Positions 56,343-64,000 of a stretch of 64,000 bases of DNA are shown here, in pieces (the stretch's first letter is position 1; the number at the start of each line of letters is the position of its first letter). The position numbers were made by a program, and so were the translations under genes. The notes beneath the pieces were generated by a model. That model was not told the origin of the DNA, did not search any database, and saw nothing but the letters and a program-made list of their open reading frames with translations. The DNA is from Drechmeria coniospora (lineage: Eukaryota > Ascomycota > Sordariomycetes > Hypocreales > Ophiocordycipitaceae): the NCBI RefSeq assembly GCF_001625195.1, contig NC_054389.1, positions 6,320,520 through 6,384,519 of the forward strand. Reading direction: 5' to 3'.

Positions 56343-57629
56343 AGCCACCAAAGTCACGATCCGAAAGGAAGCAATGAGGCGTGCAGCTGAGCTTGGACGT
56401 TCCGGCACAATTCATGCGCCAAGCTCCTGCTACCTACTTAAGTACTACTTACATGAGCATAAGTGTACTCCGTGCAGTATTGGTGAGTGTTTCGCTGCGG
56501 GATAAAGCCGCTTGCCACTTGCGTCTCTGCGCGAGGCGCATACTGTATGGTGGATGGTAATGGCCCAGAGTACGGAGTACAAGTACACAGAGTATATTAA
56601 TGCATGAGCGTACGGAGTTCGGAATACCTGCAGCACGTTGCACGCAGCTTGAGCGGCTGTGGCGTCTTGGACCCCGAACCGCCGTCACCACGTGTGCTGG
56701 GACGGCTCGTCGCCATCACTTCATGCAGGCCGCCAAAGTGTCAACTCTCGGTAAAGGCTGTGGGTCGCGATGCTGTCAACCGTCCTCCGTACTTGCTGTA
56801 CATGTAGTCCGTACAACTATCAAGTAATACGGAGTACTGCACGGAGTAATGCGGAGTGCTCCTGTACACTCAAGTACATACTTGTACTTAAATTACAGTA
56901 CATGTACTTTGTAGGCGTAGTGCAACTGCAGTACAGTACATGTCTGCTGCTCGGGAGCCAGCACGGCAGAAGGGGTGAGGAGCGTTTCTCCAGTACTCCC
57001 ACCGACACGCAGGGGCGCGAGAAATGGCTGCCCCGATGTCGCCCTCGTTCATGTCATGTGCAAGCATGTCTTGGAGACTGTGCGTTGCGACAACGCGATC
57101 CGGTCAAAGAGATTGCGTCCTGGTTCCTGATGATTTCCGTGTGTCAACAGTATCTGCATCTACGCCGTGAGGTGAAAGGTGAGACAAGCAAAACGGCAGC
57201 AGCAGGTTCGAGTACAAAGTCAAGAGAATGAAGCAACAGCACAGCACAGTGCACGCCGTACAATGCCAACAACTCGTGCGAACATGCGTCGGCACTTCTT
57301 TTTTCTCCACCACCACTAGTCATGACGATGCTACCTGGACGCATCGGGTGAATCGTAAACCTACATATTCATCGAGTTCATGACAGCTACCACCTCGGCG
57401 ATGTTGACCTTTGGTCACTCCGAGGACGGCCAACAATAAACAAGCTTCTCGCGATGGGCGACAGCCGGTGGCACTGACGTGCGAAAGGTGCACGAGTGAG
57501 TTGTGCCTGCCGTCCGCTGACTCGGGTCGGACGACCACCCAAGTCCTGCGTGCCACCAAAGGACACGTTCCAGCTCCATCGACATGCCCGCCCGAGGATT
57601 CATGTCCGAGCCCATGTTGACGCCTGCCA

Positions 57630-58910
57630 TCATCCGTACAGCTCCATCCTCTCCAGATGAACTAACCCATTGGGCGGCTGCATGACCGTCAGCACTCGCC
57701 AGACTCGTCCAACGCTTCGTCGTGACAACTTACGGGGATGAACTGCCGCAGCTTGACACCCGCCTGGCTGAAGACGGCGGCTGCCTCCTTGTCCATGCTG
57801 TAGCCGTGCGCATAGACAACCTCGCTAATGCCCACCTGGCAGATCTTGATGCTGCACGTCAAGCACGGACACGTATCGCAGTACAGCACCGAGCCGTCCC
57901 TGATGCGCTCCCTACCCGCCTCGAGCAGCGCGTTCTCCTCCGCGTGGATGCATAGACACGTCGACAGGCCGACGCCCGAGCTTTGGCCCTCGTTGCAGCG
58001 CGGGCAGCCACCCTCGGCGCAGTTGAGGATCCCGCGAGGCGTCCCGTTGTAGCCCGTGCTGATGACCCGGCGCTCTCTGCCGACGAGGACGCAGCCGACG
58101 CGGCGCTTCATGCAGTTGGACCGGTGAGCGGCGAGGGAGGCGAGCGCCATAAAGTACGTGTCCCAGCTTGGCCGCAGCCGGTCCGGGTTGGGAATGTCGA
58201 GCTTGCCGAGCGTCGCGTACAGATGGGCGAGCGACGACGACGTGTTGAGCAGCCGCAGCGTCGCCCGCGAGATGAGCGGCTGCAGCCCGCCGTGGGCATC
58301 GTACAGGTGGCCGTCGCTTCGTGCCACAAAGGCCTCGAGGCCGATGGCGGCGTCGGCGGCGTCGGCGCCGCCCCCCCGCGCACGCTGCTGGAAGCGCCGC
58401 CAGCGGACCGTCAGCGGCGCATCGACGGAGAGCAGCAGGAAGAAGGGTCGCCGCATGAGGACGTCGAGGTCCGCCTCGGAGGGGATGTCCGTCGTCACGA
58501 ATCGGCCACGCCAGCGCTTCGTGACGAAGTCGAGCAGCGCCTCGGCTGTCGCAAACGAACGGGAGGCTCGAGCCTGCGGACGCAAGGCCGGCGTCGAGTC
58601 GGACGTCGACGAGGCCGTGCTGCTGCTGCCGGTCGCGAGGACGCCTGGGCCATGGGCACCATCGAGGTATGCGGTAGGAGACGGAGACGACGACCCGTCT
58701 CCCGAGCCGGACCGCAGCGACTCATCTTGACCAGCGCGAGACCCTGTGCCCGATGCTGACTGCTCGAGATGGAGGTGCTCAAAGCCATGGTGCTCGACGA
58801 GATACTGAGCCACCGTCTTCTTGCCGGAGCAGATTCCTGCGGGGTGTGAGCATGGTGGCTTGGATCGCTCAACAGCCTGAAATCTCACCTCCGCAAATCC
58901 CAATGAGCAT
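57630..58910 (-). CDS. DCD1: Deoxycytidylate (dCMP) deaminase
   Basis: Exons 58910-58889, 58836-57734 and 57677-57630 encode 390 residues. The enzyme converts dCMP to dUMP, feeding thymidylate synthesis, in the cytosol. The N-terminal 200 residues form a P-loop-kinase-like region (MLIGICGGICSGKKT; the usual Ser/Thr after GK is Lys) interrupted by a Ser/Gly-rich insertion. The catalytic domain follows SWDTYFMALASLAAHRSNC. Zinc and catalytic residues are His305 and Glu307 (CIHAEEN) and Cys332/Cys335 (CPCLTC). The family motif GYNGTPRG is present. Exon 1 is only 22 nt, and the first intron (58837-58888) is needed to reach the ATG. The last intron (57678-57733, donor GTAAGT, branch GCTGAC, acceptor TGCAG) replaces the tail VSCHDEALDESGEC by PPNGLVHLERMELYG. 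I judge the spliced form more likely. Confidence 0.9.
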
Positions 58911-59106
58911 GTTGCCAGCAGCCTGCGCCAGGTCACACCCGGCGGCTTGCAAGATGAAAGAGCGGTTGCGGTCTCGTGAAGGAGGACGTTTGGTGTGCGG
59001 CGTGACCCGCGTTCAAGTCAGGTTAGTGGTGGGGGTGGCTCGCGTCACGTCACAGTACCCACCTGTAGGACTCTTCGCCCGTGACCGTTTGACAGCAGCG
59101 AGGACA

Positions 59107-59124
59107 GTACGGAGTACTCCGTAC
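59107..59124. repeat. 18-bp perfect palindrome GTACGGAGTACTCCGTAC
   Basis: The site reads the same on both strands and contains three GTAC cores 7 bp apart, with spacers GGA and TCC. It joins the two orientations of the intergenic 10-mer (TACGGAGTAC and GTACTCCGTA) through a shared central GTAC. It lies about 200 bp upstream of the DCD1 start codon. Confidence 0.95.
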
Positions 59125-59619
59125 AGAGTATTACAGTAAGTACAGTACTTTAAATACTTTACATATATTACTTGCGATTCTACTTACGCCGTATTAGACT
59201 CCCCAACCGATTGCTTGCAAGTACAGTAGGTGTACAAGTACGACGCAATAAACTTGCTTGTCTGAGACGGCAGAACGGTGAACTGAGACTGCGGCTTGCA
59301 GGGTACTCGTGCTCCTCTACAGTTCAAGTGTACTTACTTACTTGTGCGCTGATGGAACTGTGACTTGCCCGACGATGGCCCAATATAACTGAATCCCTTG
59401 ATGGTGCGGAAAAATATGAGACAGATAGTGCGGGTATGCCGGTCCATTCGAATTTCCAGCAGAATTGAGGGCCATGTGGAGAATCTGGTTCCCTTCGCAC
59501 TGAAGATTCGAAGCAAGAAAGGGCCATATCTACAGTACTTGCTTGGTAGGTGGTGAACGGGTGGAGGACAAAAAAAGTAGTGAGCTTGGCAACCTCATCG
59601 AATGGAAGGAAGGAGGGGC

Positions 59620-59624
59620 AAAAA
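59620..59624 (-). terminator. RNA polymerase III terminator of tRNA-Glu
   Basis: A run of five T on the transcribed strand (plus-strand A at 59620-59624), about 10 nt past the 3' end of the tRNA, fits a Pol III stop signal. Confidence 0.75.
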
Positions 59625-59634
59625 CAAAGTGACA

Positions 59635-59706
59635 CTCCGGTACAGGGAATCGAACCCTGGGCTGCTCGGTGAGAGCGAGCGATGTTAGCCACTACACCAT
59701 ACCGGA
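59635..59706 (-). tRNA. tRNA-Glu (anticodon CTC)
   Basis: The 72-nt minus-strand sequence folds as a cloverleaf. The acceptor stem is TCCGGTA paired with TACCGGA, with discriminator G. The D arm contains TGGTGTAGTGG (A box). The anticodon arm is GCTCG-CTCTCAC-CGAGC with anticodon CTC. The T arm contains GGTTCGATTCC (B box). No intron is present. CCA is not encoded, as usual in eukaryotes. The arms match eukaryotic glutamate tRNAs. Confidence 0.97.
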
Positions 59707-60439
59707 TGAATTGATTCACGTTGAATACAGTTGCACTATTCTTCATTAAGAATGTTTGGCAGTGCTTGTGGCAGTTTACTCTCATCTAGTGTATTATGCT
59801 CCTTACTCTGTAAGTACTTGCAAGTATGTAAGTACTGTAATATCACTGAGCGACTAGTCATACACGTTCCTTTACTAGAGTAAGTCTGTCCACCTGCCCA
59901 CGCTGCGATTTGCACTCGAGACATGCGCACCGGACATCACATATTCGCGAGTATACATGTAGTGTTGTATTTTCGGCAAGCCTTGTTGCCTGGTCATACA
60001 AGAGAAATGGCAAGACAGATTCTCTCCAGGTTGGCTTGGCCTGTACATTAGTCCGTGGTGTAGGAAAGTTTTTGCGTCAAGCCAAGTCTAGCATAGCACT
60101 CATAGTCATATTAGAGCTGCTCCAGAACCAGAACCCCGCGGCGGGGCCAATGACTCCAGCCGAACCTGGAGCTGCCGTCATCAGCCGCCGCCACCACCTC
60201 TCGTCATGTTCCTTTTGTCATCTGACGTCTGCCTCAAGTGTCTCGTCATCACCCCTTGACGTTCGCTTCATATTTCGTATCGAACCAGCGCCAAGCTATC
60301 TCTGCACCCATCTCAAGTTCCTTGTTCTACCACCGCGACTTGCACCCTCTGCCGCTCTCCGTTTCCGGTACAAAAGGCGCATCGCCGCCCAGTCATCGTC
60401 TCGTGTGACACCGTCAACGAACTGCAGGTACTTGCCATC
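59707..60439. promoter_or_regulatory. ATG7 promoter and leader
   Basis: 733 bp between the tRNA and ATG7. A few GTAC words occur near 59810-59840. From about 60180 the sequence is rich in C and T (CGCCGCCACCACCTCTCG and similar), typical of a fungal leader. No other element is recognised. Confidence 0.5.
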
Positions 60440-62721
60440 ATGGCTGTTCCGCTCCAGTTTGCGCCCTTTGCGTCAGAGATTGAGTTGCCGTTCTATTCCG
60501 CCCTGTTCGCCTCCAAACTCGACTATGACAAGCTTGACGACTCGGCCCGGAATGTCCTCGGCCTGTACGAGTCTCGCCTGGAGCAGCCAGAGTCGAGCTG
60601 CAAGATGCAGATCCTCGGGAATGCTTTGACGAGCCAAACGTATGACACGCACCCGATTTTTTTTATCATTTGTTCCGTTCTCGCACAACTTGCGCTCTCG
60701 GCCTGTGCTGACGCTGACATGCCCCCCCTCCCAGCTCCCCCCTCGGAACTGCCCGAGCCGAGGGCATCATCAAGAACGCGAACACGCTCGAGGGCTTCAA
60801 GAGTATGGACAAAGCTGCCATGCTCCAGACAGCAGGGCGTCAGGTTTGTACCCCCACCGAGATGTGTGAGCATGAAGAGCCATTCTCACATTGTAGATCT
60901 GGGATGCCATCAACGACGGCTCCATCTTTTCCGTTCCTTCGCTCCTCTCATCATTCATCATCGTTTCGTACGCCGATCTAAAAAAATACAAGTTCACCTA
61001 CTGGTTCGCGTTTCCAGCCCTGCACTCAGATCCTCAATGGAAGCGATCGGGCCCGAGCGCGCGCTTCAGCTCGGATGAAAGCACGACCCTCGTCGACAAG
61101 ATCGGAACCTGGCGGTATAGTGTCGACAACCGTGAGCACGGTTTCTTTCTCGCCAAAAAGGTACGAGGCCAGGAAGCCGATTTCGACGAGAGCGAGGCGG
61201 CCCACAAGCTGGATTTCAAGTGGGAGGTCGGCTCTCTCTCCCAGTTTGAGGACGGCTTCTTCAACGGCATCCCCCAAAAGGATCAGTATGTGGCATTCGT
61301 CGACCCTTCAACGTACCCCGACGGTCCCGGCTGGCCACTGCGGAACCTGCTCCTCCTCATACGGCAACGCTTTCATCTCTCCCATGTAAACATCATCTGC
61401 TACAGGGATTCCTGGGCGAAACGGCATGAAGCGCGGAGTCTTATTTTGCCCCTCGAGATGGATCCGGTCGAGAACATGCATCTTGCCGAGATGCCGAAAG
61501 TCACGGGCTGGGAGAGATCCAGGAACGGGAAGCTTCAGGCGCAGCAGGCGAACCTGGGCGAGTACATGGATCCGGCAAAACTCGCGGATTCCTCCGTCGA
61601 CCTCAACCTCAAGCTGATGAAGTGGCGAGTCGCTCCTGGTCTGGACCTGGACCTGATCAAGAGCACGAAATGCCTCCTGCTCGGGGCTGGAACGTTAGGT
61701 GGCTACGTGTCGAGAAACCTGCTCGGCTGGGGGGTCCGAAAGATCACCTTTGTCGACTACGGGCGAGTTTCCTTCTCGAACCCGGTGCGACAACCTCTCT
61801 TCGAGTTTGAGGACTGTGTTGAGGGTGGAAAACCCAAAGCCGCCCAAGCGGCGGCCGCCTTGAGGAGGATATATCCCGGAGTGGACGCCGAGGGCCATTC
61901 GCTTGCCGTCCCGATGCTCGGCCACCCCTATACGGACGAAGCCAGGACGAGGGCGGATCTGGAGAAACTCGAGGCCCTAATTGACGCTCACGATGCCATC
62001 TTCCTGCTCATGGACACGCGGGAGTCTCGGTGGCTGCCTACGGTCCTGGGTAAGGCCGCTGGCAAGGTTGTCATGAACGCAGCGCTAGGATTTGACTCGT
62101 ACGTCGTCATGCGGCACGGAGCCGAGGGCAAGGGGGGTGACCAACCAACGCTGGGTTGCTACTTTTGCAACGACGTCGTCGCGCCGGCGGATGTAAGTTT
62201 TTCTACCGACAGGCCCACTCTCTGATGTGAATGCTCACCTGTCACGATAGTCGATGAAAGACCAAACACTCGATCAGCAGTGTACCGTTACCAGGCCTGG
62301 TGTCGCCGCCATGGCCTCGGCCCTCTTGGTCGAACTTCTTGTAAGCCTTTTGCAACATCCGCTGGGAAAGGATGCCCCGGCACCGCAGCCCAAGGCAGGC
62401 TCAATTCCGGAAAGGGACCCGCCGGAGCATCCCCTCGGTCTCGTCCCGCATCAGATTCGAGGTTACGTCTCCAACTTTCAAAACATGGTCATTCGAGGCC
62501 ACTCTTATGATAGCTGCAGTGCTTGTTGCCCGAAGATCCTGGACGCGTATCGAAAAAACGGCTGGGATTTTGTGAAGAGAGCCTTGCAGGAGAAGGATTA
62601 CGTTGCCGAGCTTTCGGGCCTCGCCGAGTTGCACCGCCGGACGGAGGAGGTCGCGGGGCAGGTTGACTGGGAGGATGGCGATGACGAAATCGAGGATGAG
62701 GGCGAGGGCGAGTTAATCTGA
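60440..62721 (+). CDS. ATG7: Autophagy E1-like activating enzyme Atg7
   Basis: Exons 60440-60639, 60735-60843, 60897-62192 and 62251-62721 encode 691 residues. Atg7 activates the ubiquitin-like proteins Atg8 and Atg12 with ATP and passes them to Atg3 and Atg10. It is essential for autophagosome formation in the cytosol. The N-terminal domain begins [20 protein letters not shown] and includes [20 protein letters not shown]. The adenylation domain has the nucleotide motif [20 protein letters not shown] (Gly366 region) and [18 protein letters not shown]. The zinc pairs are CYFC and the CSACC region. The catalytic cysteine is Cys546 in [10 protein letters not shown]. An acidic tail ends the protein. 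The introns have donors GTATGA, GTTTGT and GTAAGT. The last lies just before the active-site segment. Phases 2, 0 and 0 all join. Confidence 0.95.
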
Positions 62722-63328
62722 GGGATGGCCGACCGCATGCCTCCCGGTTGGATGTACAGTGTTGCATGGCGCTTCGCGCTGACTGTTGTTGGGGAGGCAC
62801 GCAGCGTTGTTGGAGCTGGCGTTCAAAGGCGGACTATGTGCGCTTTGGTTATTGATTGATTAGACACGCCGGTTCGCTGCCAACTGAATTCTTCCGAATT
62901 GATAGGCATTACAGGTGTGCTTCACTTCCTTCGCTTCCGGATGGGATGTCAGCAGGGATGAGATGGGAGGAGTGATTTCTGTCGAGACAGTGGACTCGAC
63001 AGCGGCTTCAAGGCCCTCTGCTGAATCGGAGGTTGCGATTTCGCATTATCAGTGTGATTCATGACGTATTCGAATGCACAGGAAGATGTTAATTAACCTA
63101 ACTAGCGTGAGGACAGTACACATAGGTCAAGTAGCTGTATAATACATTATCTGTGTGTACTTACAGTGGTGAGGTCAGGTCGTGTAAATGAATCACGTGA
63201 TTCGCCAAGTTCCCTGGGGAGACAGTTCCGAACTAGGTACTAACCTTCCAAGTACTTACTTGCAGGACAGCGCGGAAACTTGCACGGAACGCGCCTGGGG
63301 CTTCCACGGATTGACTCGACCGACGACA
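62722..63328. promoter_or_regulatory. Intergenic, ATG7 3' end to GPI11 promoter
   Basis: 607 bp. A TACTAAC branch-like site at 63238-63244 followed by TTGCAG at 63260-63265 suggests a possible 5' leader intron for GPI11, although I cannot fix its donor. Scattered GTAC words occur at 63110-63260. Confidence 0.45.
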
Positions 63329-64000
63329 ATGCCGCTCGTCGATCCCGTCACCATGTCGTCGACACTCACCAAGGGATCTTCGACCCAGAGCATCGATGCG
63401 GCGAACCGGATAGCTGCAATCAACCCGGTCCTCGTCCTCGACTCGCCCCTGGCGAAGCGCCTGGCATGGGCCCGTCCCGCTGTTCTCCTGGCACTGCTCG
63501 CCGTCCGCTTCAACGCACTCGTGGCCGAACCGGTGGCGACACTGCAGTACGCCCTACCCGTCGTTGTCGGCATCCAGTCGGCGTATGCGATACTCTGTCT
63601 CCCCGTCGCCGGCTCGCAGCCGCCCAAGAAGGCTCGACGGGGCGACAAGAGGAAGGGGAGCGAGGTGTCGGGTCCGAACCCGATCTCGGTAAGCGAGCCA
63701 GCCGCCTTGCCATGGAATGATGTGGGCTGCTGCTGATGGGAATCGAAACATGATAGGCTGCCATTCTATCCCTCGTCTTGACCATCATCACCATGCCGGC
63801 CGTCCATGTCCTCTTCGTCCTCTTCGGTGCGCCTTTCCTCGACCACATGCCGCATACGCTGCTCTGCTCGGCGCACTTTGCGCTGCTCGCTTTGTTCCCG
63901 ACCGTATACGCGCGCGGCGTCGACGGCAGAGCTCTCATCGCCGTGGCGGGCGCGTCGGCGCCCCTGGATGAAACGTTTGGCAGCCTCGTCGGCGCGGCCG
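63329..64000 (+). CDS. GPI11: GPI-anchor biosynthesis protein Gpi11/PIG-F (5' part, cut by window end)
   Basis: Exons 63329-63688 and 63757 to beyond 64000 give 201 visible residues. Gpi11 is the multi-spanning ER subunit that stabilises the ethanolamine-phosphate transferases Gpi7 and Gpi13 in GPI-anchor assembly. Hydrophobic segments are visible at about 47-66 (RPAVLLALLAVRFNALVAEP), 70-95 (YALPVVVGIQSAYAILCLP), 121-148 (AAILSLVLTIITMPAVHVLF) and 155-172. SAPLDETFGSLVG near the cut is a family motif. Lys/Arg-rich residues connect segments two and three. The intron (63689-63756, donor GTAAGC, acceptor GATAG) is phase 0. I take the ATG at 63329 (MPLVDPVTMSS), not the in-frame ATG at 63188, because the extension is unlike the family and overlaps splice-like signals. 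The remaining residues lie outside the window. Confidence 0.85.

Larger units (their letters stand above)
51928..57629. other. Gene-poor 5.7-kb region upstream of SWE1
   Basis: No gene is supported. 51928-52720 is the probable SWE1 leader and promoter, with a 16-nt G tract at 52291-52306. 53400-56970 is filled with GTAC words, densest at 53410-53530, 54050-54140, 54380-54780, 55510-55850, 56100-56340, 56430-56600 and 56780-56960. Other elements are three ACGTGGG units at 54235-54255, a 14-nt G run at 55385-55398, and a C-rich block near 53225-53245. 57240-57629 is the likely 3' side of the deaminase gene. Open frames of up to about 150 codons have no domain, signal peptide or splice support. 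Confidence 0.6.
58911..59634. promoter_or_regulatory. DCD1 upstream region
   Basis: A 724-bp stretch between the deaminase start and the tRNA. GTAC words occur at 59100-59160 and 59215-59340, including an 18-bp perfect palindrome at 59107-59124. No gene is supported. Confidence 0.5.

Noticed and set aside
57983..58759. 258-codon frame antisense to DCD1
   Set aside because: A shadow of the deaminase exon; no motif and compositionally biased.

Overview
The window is nuclear DNA of a filamentous ascomycete. The evidence is short introns (49-122 nt, plus two longer ones) with GTNNGT donors, CTNAC branch points and YAG acceptors, well-spaced genes on both strands, GC-rich coding DNA, and a set of single-copy fungal housekeeping genes (VAC7, DIM1, PRP6, PTC2, AXL2, EFM6, CCZ1, nuo-24, SWE1, DCD1, ATG7, GPI11). 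Family resemblance suggests Sordariomycetes, probably Hypocreales. That placement is inference, not something the sequence proves.

Layout. 1-6045 holds no gene I can support. It carries a purine-rich minisatellite, an exact 161-bp tandem duplication and dense GTAC-based repeats, then grades into a pyrimidine-rich VAC7 leader. 6046-24472 is gene-dense: VAC7 (+), DIM1 (-), PRP6 (+), a small membrane-anchored protein (-), a dysferlin-domain Mug65/Spo73-like protein (+), a mitochondrial PPR-like protein (+) and a PTC2-type PP2C phosphatase (-). 27090-32671 has AXL2 (-) and EFM6 (+), transcribed away from each other. 35657-46870 has an expansin-like secreted protein (+), CCZ1 (-), a kelch protein (+), the complex I 24-kDa subunit (-) and an FAD oxidoreductase (-). 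48201-51927 is the Wee1-type kinase SWE1 (-). 51928-57629 is the longest internal gene-free stretch. 57630-64000 has dCMP deaminase (-), a tRNA-Glu(CTC) (-), ATG7 (+) and the 5' part of GPI11 (+), cut off by the window edge.

The genes are mostly unrelated housekeeping functions, so this is not a biosynthetic or defence cluster. Two loose themes recur. One is vacuole and autophagy (VAC7, CCZ1, ATG7). The other is polarity, cell cycle and stress signalling (AXL2, SWE1, PTC2). I see no sign that either is co-regulated here.

The most unusual signal lies between the genes. Almost every longer intergenic space is filled with words built on the tetranucleotide GTAC, often GTAC-GGA-GTAC or GTAC-TCC-GTAC on a 7-bp spacing, and I did not notice the exact 10-mer TACGGAGTAC in any coding exon. 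GCAC and GTGC variants at the same positions would fit RIP-type C-to-T change.

All exon structures were assembled by eye from splice signals, frame continuity and remembered family motifs. No database search was run.
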